A stretch of 64,000 bases of DNA from Streptomyces himalayensis subsp. himalayensis (GTDB lineage Bacteria; Actinomycetota; Actinomycetes; Streptomycetales; Streptomycetaceae), in NCBI RefSeq assembly GCF_013778455.1, contig NZ_JACEHE010000019.1, positions 62,001 through 126,000 on the forward strand, in the 5' to 3' direction. This document shows, piece after piece, positions 54,451-62,931 of the stretch (the stretch's first letter is position 1; each line of letters begins with the position of its first letter). The translations under genes and the position numbers were made by a program. The notes under the pieces were generated by a model. That model saw nothing but the letters and a program-made list of their open reading frames with translations. It did not search any database and was not told the origin of the DNA.

Positions 54451-55755
54451 ATGAGCATGAGTGCGCGACTGGGGTCTGAACACCTGACGGTTCCGAGAGC
54501 TCGAATGATGGTCTTCTGTGTGGCGGCGATCGGCACAGTGATCAGATTTATCCTCCTCTATACAACGAAAGGGTCGGCGGACGTTTCGATCTTCCTCGGA
54601 TTCTCTGAAGAGATCGAGGATTCTGGTCCGATTCGGATCTATGAGCAGCCACTACCATGGCTCCCTGTTTATAATCATCCACCTTTGGCCGGCTGGATAC
54701 TGCTCGGAATGAGTGAACTCAACGGGATGGGTTTCTCTTTCGCTGCACTAATTCGCCTACCGGCGACGCTGGCCGACGCCGTCTCCAGCATGCTCGTATT
54801 CGAAATCCTTAGGCGCCGGACCTCCGTCCACTCTGCGATGGGGTGTGCATGGACAGTCGCCCTCAGCCCGCTCCTGATTGCTATCTCCGGATACCACGGA
54901 AACAATGACCCTGTTGCGGTCATGTTGGCGATCGCTGCGGCCTATCTGCTGGTGGACAAGAAACGGCCCTGGACGGCAGGGCTGGTCGCCGCTTTGTCGG
55001 TGAGCGTGAAATTCGTTCCGGTGGTGACACTTCCAATCCTGCTTGTTGTGGCTGCGCGCAGTGGACGGCAGGCGCTGTTGAGTTTCTGTGCAGGGCTCTT
55101 CGGGTTGACGGCTTTCATTTGGGGGCCGGTTGTCCTGACTGTACCGGCCGCCCTCAAGGAAAATGTTGTCGACTACCAAGGCCAGCCCTGGCCCATTTGG
55201 GGCCTCATGCGATTTGCCGATTTGCTTGGCATTTCGGAATCCTCCATCGCCTTTGCTCAGGGTGAGGGGCACCTCTTCTTCGTACTGCTCTGCGTCGCGA
55301 TCGGCATCTGGCTCGTCTGGCGGCGACCTGATGAAGCCCCGGTCGTAGTAGGGCTGACGTTGGCGCTCCTGCTGCTGCTGTCCACGGCCGGTGCGGTCCA
55401 GTACCTGGCGTGGGCCGCTGTGGGCATGTCTGCGACAGGCCTTTGGCAGGGGCTGGCGTACAACGCAATCGTCGGGGCTGTCGCCTACATGGTGTACACA
55501 GGGCCCTCACCCATGTTTTGGAATGAAGACACGCTGAGCCTCGCCGTCTTCGGATGGACAGTGCTGGCGCTGGGTATTGCCAGCGGTTTTCGCAAGGTCC
55601 TGGCTCGGCCACAGACGGCGACTCCGCTCCACCCTCCACCACATCCGCTGCACCCTTCCCGGGCCCGACTGACCTTGTGCGGTCGGCCCGAACCGGACGT
55701 ACGCGTTGGCCACGCATCCGGCACTCCACGTGTCTTGCCCGGCAGTCGACTTTGA
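54451..55755 (+). CDS. GT-C membrane glycosyltransferase (copy 2 of 3)
   Basis: ATG at 54451 (MSMSARLGSEHL) gives 434 residues; an upstream ATG at 54259 is open but adds a non-family sequence. The first loop has ADVSIFLGFSEEIEDSGPIR and YNHPPLAGWILLG, matching copy 1 at 28002-29264. Further shared motifs are GYHGNNDPVAVMLAIAAAYL and the C-terminal FGWTVLALGIASGFRKVL. About ten TMs are visible. Base use in the first 300 bp is less GC-rich than in neighbours, suggesting transfer. A polyprenyl-phosphate sugar donor is likely. Confidence 0.8.
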   Translation: MSMSARLGSEHLTVPRARMMVFCVAAIGTVIRFILLYTTKGSADVSIFLGFSEEIEDSGPIRIYEQPLPWLPVYNHPPLAGWILLGMSELNGMGFSFAALIRLPATLADAVSSMLVFEILRRRTSVHSAMGCAWTVALSPLLIAISGYHGNNDPVAVMLAIAAAYLLVDKKRPWTAGLVAALSVSVKFVPVVTLPILLVVAARSGRQALLSFCAGLFGLTAFIWGPVVLTVPAALKENVVDYQGQPWPIWGLMRFADLLGISESSIAFAQGEGHLFFVLLCVAIGIWLVWRRPDEAPVVVGLTLALLLLLSTAGAVQYLAWAAVGMSATGLWQGLAYNAIVGAVAYMVYTGPSPMFWNEDTLSLAVFGWTVLALGIASGFRKVLARPQTATPLHPPPHPLHPSRARLTLCGRPEPDVRVGHASGTPRVLPGSRL

Positions 55756-55949
55756 TCGGCTGCCGGTTCGATGGTCCACGGAGTCGGGATCCGAGTTCCG
55801 CGGTAGCGATAGCGTTCGACCACGACGCTGGATGCGCCGAGGAACACTGTGTCGCCTGCGGCGAACCGCCATCCGTGATCGCAGTGATTCCTCAACTGGC
55901 TGCTGGGATGCGATGTTTGCGGCGGAGCCAGATCGCGACGCGGTGGGCC

Positions 55950-56228
55950 TGGTCCACATCGACGACGGGCTGCAACTTTCTCGGCCACCACATCCGCCGC
56001 CAGCCGAAACGCGGCAAGAACAAGCAGGCCATCTACACCCCTCCCTCGAAGGCCATGCCGGCCATCAGAGAGCGGGTATCGGCGCGGACCTAGAGACACC
56101 CCCAGAACCAGAGCCTGGCCCAGCTCCTGGAGAGCCTGAACCGGAGCCTGGTCGGGTGGACGACCTACTTTCGTCACGGCGCGGCGAAGCGGACCTTCAA
56201 TGCGATCGACCACCACGCGTGGAACTGA
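55950..56228 (+). pseudogene. Group II intron reverse transcriptase/maturase C-terminus, broken
   Basis: The plus frame reads CNFLGHHIRRQPKRGKNKQA, YTPPSKAMPAIRERVSART, then an in-frame TAG (56091-56093), then LAQLLESLNRSLVGWTTYFR and HGAAKRTFNAIDHHAWN. This is the maturase domain of bacterial group II intron proteins (normally GFxFLGH, LNxxLRGWxxYF). The catalytic reverse transcriptase part is missing and no intron RNA domain V was identified. Confidence 0.8.
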
Positions 56229-56232
56229 TGCC

Positions 56233-56333
56233 GTGGTGCATGATTCCCGCCTTCAAGAGCGCCTTCACCAGAGCCAGGACACGCTTGTCGGAGATCCTGG
56301 CCCGCAGCCGGTGCATCAGTCCGACGAAGTGGC
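56233..56333 (-). pseudogene. Second group II intron reverse transcriptase fragment, opposite orientation
   Basis: The minus strand reads FVGLMHRLRARISDKRVLAL, VKALLKAGIM, which is the segment of group II intron reverse transcriptases following the palm domain (usually RISDKRVLxLIRxFLKAGV). It lies a few bases from the maturase relic on the other strand, so two fragments meet head to head. Confidence 0.7.
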
Positions 56334-56433
56334 GCCGCCTGCCGTTGGAGCCGGCTGCCCCCGTCTTGCCGGCACCTGGTTCACTACGACCGATGCCACC
56401 GGTTCCATCGATTGGCCCCGAAGCTCTGGCACG

Positions 56434-56485
56434 CAGTCGCACTTCGTTATCGCCCCTGACCAGTGGGGATAACGAAGTGCGACTG
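56434..56485. repeat. Perfect 18-bp inverted repeat, strong hairpin
   Basis: CAGTCGCACTTCGTTATC (56434-56451) and GATAACGAAGTGCGACTG (56468-56485) are exact inverse copies around a 16-nt loop (GCCCCTGACCAGTGGG). It lies between the intron relic and the flippase gene and could be a terminator for convergent transcripts or an end structure of a mobile element. Confidence 0.85.
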
Positions 56486-56557
56486 GAGTAGTCACTATGT
56501 AACTGCTGAGACTTGAGGAGTTGTGGTCCGGGCGTGCGCGGGCCCGTAGCCGTAGTT

Positions 56558-56932
56558 TCAGCTCTGCTGTCCTGCCATGACTGTGATGAGCCCGAGTACG
56601 ACCATGACGGATCCTGTCCAGGTCCACAGCGACGTCCGCTCGTGCAGCACGGTGGCGCTCACCAGCACGATCAGCAGATACCCCAGGGCGTTGAACGGGT
56701 AGGCGATGGACAGCGGCACCCGGGCCAGGGTTGACATCCAGGCCACCGCCGAGACGGCGAACACCGTCAGGCCGAGCACCACCCATGGGCTGGTCGCGGC
56801 GTGCACGGCGATGGATCCACCCCTGCGCTCGACCTGGGCCGCAGCGGCGCGCATGCCGTGCTTGAGCAGGAGTTGCCCGGCCGCCGACGAGAAGACGGCG
56901 AAGAGCAGCAGCGCAAGACTCGGAAGGGTCAA
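56558..56932 (-). CDS. Small EamA/ArnE-like four-TM flippase subunit
   Basis: TTG at 56932 with AGGAG upstream gives 124 residues. Four TMs are visible, with SLALLLFAVFSSAAGQLLLK first, and LARVPLSIAYPFNALGYLLIV, the typical small-DMT motif of ArnE/EmrE-like proteins. Such proteins flip polyprenyl-phosphate sugars outward, supplying GT-C transferases such as the three seen in this window. A longer upstream frame overlaps the preceding gene and is not family-like. A 26-residue copy of its C-terminus recurs at 63641. Confidence 0.82.
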   Translation of the reverse strand: MTLPSLALLLFAVFSSAAGQLLLKHGMRAAAAQVERRGGSIAVHAATSPWVVLGLTVFAVSAVAWMSTLARVPLSIAYPFNALGYLLIVLVSATVLHERTSLWTWTGSVMVVLGLITVMAGQQS

Positions 56933-57014
56933 GGGCTTTCTCCTGACGGGTCGTTCATTGCGGTGCGCGGAGTGGGATTCCGCCTCGCGTACCGGACGGA
57001 GATCGGACGATGCG

Positions 57015-58535
57015 TCAGACGCCTGCCTGGGCCCTGTCGGCAGGGGTGAACTGACGGTTGAGAAGGTCTTGGACATCGATGTGCTCCCCCGCAATGATCG
57101 TCTGTGCCGCATGCGGAGTGAGCGATGCGACGTACTGATAGCCGAAGAGGGTCGGCCTGACGCGGGTCAGCAACCTGGACGCCACGCCGAGTGTCCGGGC
57201 GACGGGCCCGCCGCCGAGGACGGACCAGAAGGGTGCGCCCGTGGTGGTCACGTCGAGGACGTCGTATCCCGCCGCCCTGACCGTCCGGCGCAGGCTGCCG
57301 CGGGTGAAGAAGCGCAGATGCGTCTCATCAAGAATGCCGCGGCGGTCGTAGTCGAAGACCCCGAGCGCGACGCGCAGACGGGAATACCAGTGGCCGAAGT
57401 TGGGCACGGACACCAGCACCTGTCCGCCGGGCCGCAGCACATCCCTGATTTGCGAGAGCAGCCGCTCGGGCCGGGAGAGGTGTTCGATGACATCCCCGGC
57501 GACGACGTAGTCGTACTCCCCGTCGATCTCCTCCGGCAGGCCCGCTTCCAGGTCTGCCAGGACGAAATGTGAGCACCGCTCCCGTACGCCCGGAACCTCG
57601 ATGTAGTCAACTCCCGTCACCAGGTGCCCAAGCGCCTGGAGGCGTTCGGCGAACAGTCCGCCGGAACAGCCCAGATCGAGGACCCGGCCGGCCGGTAGAC
57701 CGCGCATCTTCTCGAGAATGACCGAGTGCGACGAGCCGTCGCCTTCCTTGAAGGCGTACGCGGCCGGTTTGGGAATCCACGAGCAGGTGCCGAAACCCTT
57801 GAGGGCGAGCCGGTACTCCAGGACGTCCTTCATGACGTCCTTGGCGTAGCGCATCCCGTTGACGTAACAGATCTCGTCGCCGTAGTAGGTGGGGATGGGG
57901 ATCTCCTTGATCCGCATCCCCGCATGGAGCAGCTGGACGATGATCTGGGTGTCGAAGTCGAAGTCGTCGGTGTTCCGGTCCACCGGCAGCCTGCGCAGCG
58001 CATCGACGCTGTAGGCACGGTAACCGGAGTGGAATTCCGTGAGATCCGACCCGAGCAGCCGGTTCTCGCAGCGGGTGAGGATGCGGTTGCCGAGCCACTT
58101 GTACATCGGCATGCCGCCCTTGAGAGCGCCTTTGGAGTCCATCATCCGCGACCCGAACACGGCCTCGCACTCACCGCGTTCAATGGGCGCAACCATTTCC
58201 GGAAGCAGTTCGGGGGCGTACTGGCCGTCGCCGTGCAGCAGCACCACGATGTCCAGGCCCCGCTCCATGGCCAGTGCGTAGCCGGCCTTCTGATTTCCGC
58301 CGTAGCCCAGGTTCTTGGTGTGCCGCATGACGACACTCTTCGGCCTGCCCTCGAGCTGTGACCAGCGGCAGCCGGCAGTGAAGGTCCCATCGTGGCTGGC
58401 GTCGTCGAGAATGAGGATCTCGGCGATGCGCGACCTGAAGCCGGCGGGGATACGGTCGAGGGTCTTCTCCAGGGTCGACTCGGCGTTGTACGCGACGACC
58501 AGGATGCCGATCCTGGGAGCCGGATTTTCCGTCAC
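57015..58535 (-). CDS. GT2 glycosyltransferase fused to a SAM methyltransferase
   Basis: This 506-residue protein has a DPM-synthase-like GT2 (1 to about 270: IGILVVAYNAESTLEKTLDR, ILDDASHDGT, LLHGDGQYAPELLPEMV, DLTEFHSGYRAYSVDAL). A class I methyltransferase follows (about 290-480: GRVLDLGCSGGLFAERLQALG, VVAGDVIEHLSRPERLLSQI). GT2 enzymes of this type load sugars onto polyprenyl phosphate. With the adjacent flippase and a GT-C enzyme they would form a complete donor-making, flipping and transfer set. Its first 22 codons are duplicated at 63722-63787. Confidence 0.88.
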   Translation of the reverse strand: MTENPAPRIGILVVAYNAESTLEKTLDRIPAGFRSRIAEILILDDASHDGTFTAGCRWSQLEGRPKSVVMRHTKNLGYGGNQKAGYALAMERGLDIVVLLHGDGQYAPELLPEMVAPIERGECEAVFGSRMMDSKGALKGGMPMYKWLGNRILTRCENRLLGSDLTEFHSGYRAYSVDALRRLPVDRNTDDFDFDTQIIVQLLHAGMRIKEIPIPTYYGDEICYVNGMRYAKDVMKDVLEYRLALKGFGTCSWIPKPAAYAFKEGDGSSHSVILEKMRGLPAGRVLDLGCSGGLFAERLQALGHLVTGVDYIEVPGVRERCSHFVLADLEAGLPEEIDGEYDYVVAGDVIEHLSRPERLLSQIRDVLRPGGQVLVSVPNFGHWYSRLRVALGVFDYDRRGILDETHLRFFTRGSLRRTVRAAGYDVLDVTTTGAPFWSVLGGGPVARTLGVASRLLTRVRPTLFGYQYVASLTPHAAQTIIAGEHIDVQDLLNRQFTPADRAQAGV

Positions 58536-58735
58536 GGGTGATTCCCCATCTTCGCTTTGGACACGTTCATTTAGCCGAGTGGTCGGCGAGGTCGGAGGTC
58601 CTTCCGGAACGGGGGCGCCCCCACCTTCTTCAATTCACGAAGGTGGTTAGCGTCCGCGGTCCGCGGGCGGACGAGGAGCTTGTACATGCCGCTGGCGATG
58701 CCCACGGTGAGGACTGCCCATCCGTCGCCAGCGCG
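58471..58735. repeat. Left copy of a diverged duplication
   Basis: The stretch matches 63723-63980 in the same orientation, with 53 identical bases at 58471-58523. It spans the 5' end of the GT2-methyltransferase gene and the 3' end of a GT-C gene. Confidence 0.85.
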
Positions 58736-58740
58736 ACTGC
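58571..58740 (-). pseudogene. C-terminal remnant of a GT-C glycosyltransferase
   Basis: The minus strand reads GWAVLTVGIASGMYKLLVRP, RTADANHLRELKKVGAP and then drifts out of frame to a stop. This matches the C-terminus of the gene at the right window edge (GWAVLAAGIASGMYRLLIRP, NHLQALTKIGAP). The rest of the gene is missing. Confidence 0.8.
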
Positions 58741-59280
58741 GATGACCGCTTGCCCGCTTCGTACGGCCGATAGATAAGACCACGTTCGCATTCTCATGCC
58801 CATGGACCAGGAACGTAGCACCGAAGAGACGATTCAGAACTACGGCTCCCTCTCACGATGAAAATACTTATGCGCTCCACGAGTCCAATGAGATACGTCA
58901 CGCCAGCACCCCTCGCACCACTGCGGTAGGAAATCACTTTCGGGAATCACCCAGAAGGTGCACAGCCCGCGTAATCCTGATGCCCCATCGTCGTTCTCTA
59001 CCTGAGCGCGGATCGCTGAGCAGATCCATACAGCCGCTTCCGGGCCAAGTACACCTCGTTGGGGTGGACCTGCTCCTGCACCGCCTGGGCAGGAGCGTGC
59101 AAGTGCCCTCACGGCACGACCTTCGTCCACGTGACCGCCGACACGGTCCGGCTCTCGCCGGCCGCTGCCGCATTGGTGCGCCACAAGTGCGGACAGCGCA
59201 CCCCCCCTGATCTAGCTGCGCCCGGTCGCCCGAGGCGCCTGCCGTGCCCCTCTCCCAGGCAGGGGCCAGCTGCCGCCGCC
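58741..59280. other. Gene-free junction region
   Basis: The 540 bp carry no recognised gene. The part at about 58760-58900 is less GC-rich than average. It separates the duplicated relic from the TarS-like genes and probably contains the join between two DNA segments. Confidence 0.5.
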
Positions 59281-60903
59281 TCACCGCCGCACGTAACGCA
59301 GCACCTTCCCCAGCGGCCGTCGGACGGGTGCCGGGACGCGGATCCGCTGCCTCAGCGCGACCCGCCCCGGAACATCGCTCAGCCGGTGGTAGAACTCACC
59401 GATGTCGATGGCGAGTTGGCGGCTCGCCGTCCAGTACGGGATGACCGTGCGGGTGGGCGTGCCCACCTGAACCGCCTGTCCGGCAAGCGGCTGGCTCTTC
59501 CAGTCGCCGCGGAGCGCCGCACTGCGGCCGAGTCCCAGGAACTGGAAGAACGCGGAGACGTCGTGCACGCCCCGCTCCAGGGGACCGCCTCCGGCCGCGG
59601 TGAGCGGATCGATCCGCATGGTTCCGGACACCACGGGCTTCTTCCTGCCGCGACCCGCGTCTTCGAGACGGACCCCGAAGTCCGATTCGGGATACCAGCC
59701 GATGTGCTGTCCCCGGTGTGAAAGCCGGATTTCGCCGTAGGCGGCATTCAGGGGGTCGCCCGCCTCCCACTCCTCCGCACCGGGGAGTCCCTCGGTGAGC
59801 GCCGGATCGAGCAGCAGCCGTCCCCGGCGTTCGACGAGCGTCAGGGGCTTGCCGTCGGCATGGACGAGATGCAGCCGCACCGGCGCGGTGAGTGCCCCTT
59901 CATGCCAGCGGGGCCTGCCGAGTTCGGCACGGGGCGCCATCTGCTTGGTGCGGCCGGCCAGGAGGCACAGCGCGTCGAGACGCCCCTGCTCCAGCAAGTG
60001 CCCCCTCAGGCGCGCCACCGCGGGAAGGCCGGCAAGGACCGACGGGGGGAACTCCTCAAGGACGAGCTTCCGTACGGCCTCGTAGCGCTCCTCGATCTGC
60101 CGGTGGCTGCTCAGTGCGTAGGGCTCGGACACCTGACGGAGGATCTCCACCCGGTACGTGCGGCGCAGCATCTTGTCCTGCACCGGTCCGGGCCGCGTAT
60201 GGGCCTTGACGGTCTGGACGACCTTCCGCAGATAGCCGAAGTACTCGTCGACGACGAGCCCTCTGCTGCTCGTGTTCTTGCCGTCCTCGCGGCGCATCCA
60301 GTAGTAGCAGGGATAGTCGCCCACGACCGATACGCAGTTCGCCACCGAATAGGCGTGAGCCATGAAGAGCTGGTCCTCGAGCCGGCACCGCCCCTCCGGG
60401 AACCTGATCTCGTTCTCGAGCAGGAACTCCCGCCGGAACATCTTGTGAGGGGTCAGGCTTTCGAACAGCGTGTGGGTCTCGACGGTGCACCTGTCGATGG
60501 TGCGGGCGAAGACGTTGCTGGACCCCGCCATGGTGCCCGCCGTCTTGCCGAGGACGATGTCGGATCCGTTGCGCTTGCCGAGTGCGTAGAGCCGTTCCAG
60601 CGCCTCGAGGCCCAGTTCGTCGTCCTGGTCGACGAACTGCACGTACTCGCCGCGGCTCATCCGGGCGCCGACGTTCCTCGGCTTGCCCGGCCAGCCGGAG
60701 TTCTCCTGGTGGTGGACGCGCACATGAGGGTGGCGTTCCGCGAGCCGGTCGAGGCGCTCCGCCGAGTCGTCGGTGGAGCCGTCGTCGACGTAGACGACCT
60801 CGTACGCGTCCGGGCCGATGCTCTGCCGAAGAAGCGTTTCCGCACACTTCTCGATATAGGGGCCCGCGTTGTAGACGGGTACAACGACGCTGACTTTGAG
60901 CAT
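59281..60903 (-). CDS. TarS/TarP-like teichoic acid glycosyltransferase (GT2)
   Basis: This 540-residue protein has a GT-A domain (1 to about 230) with VSVVVPVYNAGPYIEKCAET, YVDDGSTDDS, ENSGWPGKPRNVGARMSRGE and VDQDDELG, and a candidate catalytic acidic pair in CRLEDQLFMAHAYS. The layout GKPRNVG, LTPHKMFRREFL and CYYWMRRED follows staphylococcal TarS/TarP, which attach GlcNAc to ribitol-phosphate chains. A linker and a beta-rich C-terminal domain (about 350-520) follow, as in TarS. It is the third gene after rmlC. Sugar and linkage are unknown. Confidence 0.85.
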   Translation of the reverse strand: MLKVSVVVPVYNAGPYIEKCAETLLRQSIGPDAYEVVYVDDGSTDDSAERLDRLAERHPHVRVHHQENSGWPGKPRNVGARMSRGEYVQFVDQDDELGLEALERLYALGKRNGSDIVLGKTAGTMAGSSNVFARTIDRCTVETHTLFESLTPHKMFRREFLLENEIRFPEGRCRLEDQLFMAHAYSVANCVSVVGDYPCYYWMRREDGKNTSSRGLVVDEYFGYLRKVVQTVKAHTRPGPVQDKMLRRTYRVEILRQVSEPYALSSHRQIEERYEAVRKLVLEEFPPSVLAGLPAVARLRGHLLEQGRLDALCLLAGRTKQMAPRAELGRPRWHEGALTAPVRLHLVHADGKPLTLVERRGRLLLDPALTEGLPGAEEWEAGDPLNAAYGEIRLSHRGQHIGWYPESDFGVRLEDAGRGRKKPVVSGTMRIDPLTAAGGGPLERGVHDVSAFFQFLGLGRSAALRGDWKSQPLAGQAVQVGTPTRTVIPYWTASRQLAIDIGEFYHRLSDVPGRVALRQRIRVPAPVRRPLGKVLRYVRR

Positions 60904-60945
60904 GGGAACCTCGTGGTCGGTGTGTGGTGGAGCCCAGGGCGGTAC

Positions 60946-62928
60946 TCAGCGGGCAGTGAGCCGCTGCGCCCTGCGCATCGCCCGCCGGAGCAGACCGGGC
61001 CGCGGCTTACGGGGAGGCGGTACGGGATGCTGGGCGGCGCCTTCGTGCGGGCGACGCAGGCAGAACGCGCCTCCGGGGCCGACGATCAGGACGAGGGGGA
61101 GCCGGGTGCGACGCTCCGGCTCGTCACACAGGCTCAGCTCCAGCCGCCAGTCCCCCTCGGCGAGTTCCGGGTCGGAGAGCCCGGCGCGCAGCACCGACCC
61201 GGAGCGTCCTTCGGCGGCGGTCACCACCGCGCGGGCCGTCACCGTGCGCTCCGCGCCCGCGTTCCCGGACAGGTGGAGCAGTGCCTCGGCCTCCTCGGCG
61301 ACCTGCACCGGCAGGTGCGCCACCAGATCCGCGCCGTCCACGCGCACCTCCCGGACGCCGAGGTCCGCGAGGTCGTACGCGAATCGCGAGGTCGCCTGGC
61401 CGACGTCCAGCGACAGATTGCCGTGGGGTTCGGTCCAGTACGGCAGGACGAGCCGCGCGGGCTCGCCGAGGAAGGCGGCGCGGCGGCCCGCCCGGGCGGC
61501 CTCGCTGCGCACGGCGCCCAGGCGGGTCTCCTTGGTCCAGCCGCAGATATGGATCCGTACGAAGACGTCCCAGATGCCGCGCGTCAGCGGCGCGCCGCCC
61601 GCCGCGGACTGCGGGTCGATCGTGGCTGTCGCACGCAGCACCAGCCTGAACCGGTCCGCCTCCTGGCCGTCCATGCGCTGCCTGGTGAACTCGACGGGCT
61701 GGTAGAACTCGGCGGCCGTGGAGCGTTCCCGTACCACCAGATCGATCTTCGTCTTGCCGGTACGGGCGGACATGTCGGCGTCCTGCAGCGCCACGACGTC
61801 CCGGCCCGCCGTCTCGATCGGGATGTCGAGCAGGCCCTCCTCGCCCTTGTGCAGGAACGTCATCGGCTCCTTGCTGACGCGCATCTCGCCGGTGAAAGCG
61901 AGTCGGAGCGTGCCGCCTTCCCACTCCAGGCCGGTCAGTTCGGCGCCCGGCCTGATGTCCTTCTCCCACCGGGCGAGCGCCTCGATGTCCGGGTAGCGGT
62001 CCGCCTTGATCAGCGCGCCGACGACCTGCTGCGTGGGCAGCATCCCCGTCATGACGCCGGGCCCGAAGCGCTCCACGGCCACCTTGTGGATCTCGCGGAA
62101 CATCTCGTGCCGGTAGTCCTCCGGCCAGCCGAGCAGCCGGCCGCCGCGCATCCGCTCGATCATCTCGTTGCGGAACCAGCGGCGGTACAGCCTGTCCCGC
62201 AGTGGTCCGGGCTCGGTGTACTTCTCGACGACGTCGAGGGCCTCCCGCAGGTTGCGGAAGTAGCCCACCGGGTCGATGCGCTGGAAACCGGCGTTGGAGG
62301 CGTCCTCGCGCTTGACGTGGTAGTAGCAGACGTAGTCGCTGAGGACAGCGACGCTGCCCGCGGTGAGATACGCCTCGGTGACGAAGACATGGTCCTCGAG
62401 CCGCCGCCGCCCCTCCGGGAAACGCAGCCGGCGCTCGTCCAGGAACGACCGGCGGAACATCTTGTGCGGGGTGAGGCTGTCGATCAGCGGGGCGTTCATG
62501 ACGTCGGCCCGGGGCCGGTTCACGCGGAACAGCTCCAGCGGTACGGGGCGGCCCTTGCCGGCCATCTTCCCGATGACGACGTCCGCTTGGTGCTCGACGC
62601 CGTACGCGTACATCCGCTCGAGCGCCTCGTCCCCCAGCCAGTCGTCGTTGTCGACGAACATGACGAACTCGCCGCGCGCCGCCTCGATACCCACGTTGCG
62701 GGGCTTGCCCGACCACCCGGAGTTCTCCTGGTGGAGGACGCGCATATGCGGGTGCCGGGCGGCGAGTTCGTCGAGGCGGGTCGGGGTCTCGTCCGTGGAG
62801 CCGTCGTCCACGAAGACCGCTTCGTACTCGTCGTCAGGGAGGCTCTGACGCAGCAGCGAGGCGATGCAGTCCTCGATGTACGGGCCCGGGTTGTAGACGG
62901 GGACGACGACGCTGACCTTGACCGTCAT
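60946..62928 (-). CDS. TarS/TarP-like teichoic acid glycosyltransferase (GT2), longer paralogue
   Basis: This 660-residue protein is paralogous to the next gene: VSVVVPVYNPGPYIEDCIAS, VDDGSTDETP, ENSGWSGKPRNVGIEAARGE, VDNDDWLGD, LTPHKMFRRSFLDE, RRLEDHVFVTEAYL, CYYHVKRED. The C-terminal 300 residues hold two beta-rich units (around 350-480 and 480-640), similar to the tandem C-terminal domains of TarS. It starts 3 bp after the rmlC stop, so the two are coupled. A 150-bp piece of this gene recurs at 50831-50985. Confidence 0.87.
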   Translation of the reverse strand: MTVKVSVVVPVYNPGPYIEDCIASLLRQSLPDDEYEAVFVDDGSTDETPTRLDELAARHPHMRVLHQENSGWSGKPRNVGIEAARGEFVMFVDNDDWLGDEALERMYAYGVEHQADVVIGKMAGKGRPVPLELFRVNRPRADVMNAPLIDSLTPHKMFRRSFLDERRLRFPEGRRRLEDHVFVTEAYLTAGSVAVLSDYVCYYHVKREDASNAGFQRIDPVGYFRNLREALDVVEKYTEPGPLRDRLYRRWFRNEMIERMRGGRLLGWPEDYRHEMFREIHKVAVERFGPGVMTGMLPTQQVVGALIKADRYPDIEALARWEKDIRPGAELTGLEWEGGTLRLAFTGEMRVSKEPMTFLHKGEEGLLDIPIETAGRDVVALQDADMSARTGKTKIDLVVRERSTAAEFYQPVEFTRQRMDGQEADRFRLVLRATATIDPQSAAGGAPLTRGIWDVFVRIHICGWTKETRLGAVRSEAARAGRRAAFLGEPARLVLPYWTEPHGNLSLDVGQATSRFAYDLADLGVREVRVDGADLVAHLPVQVAEEAEALLHLSGNAGAERTVTARAVVTAAEGRSGSVLRAGLSDPELAEGDWRLELSLCDEPERRTRLPLVLIVGPGGAFCLRRPHEGAAQHPVPPPRKPRPGLLRRAMRRAQRLTAR

Positions 62929-62931
62929 GTC

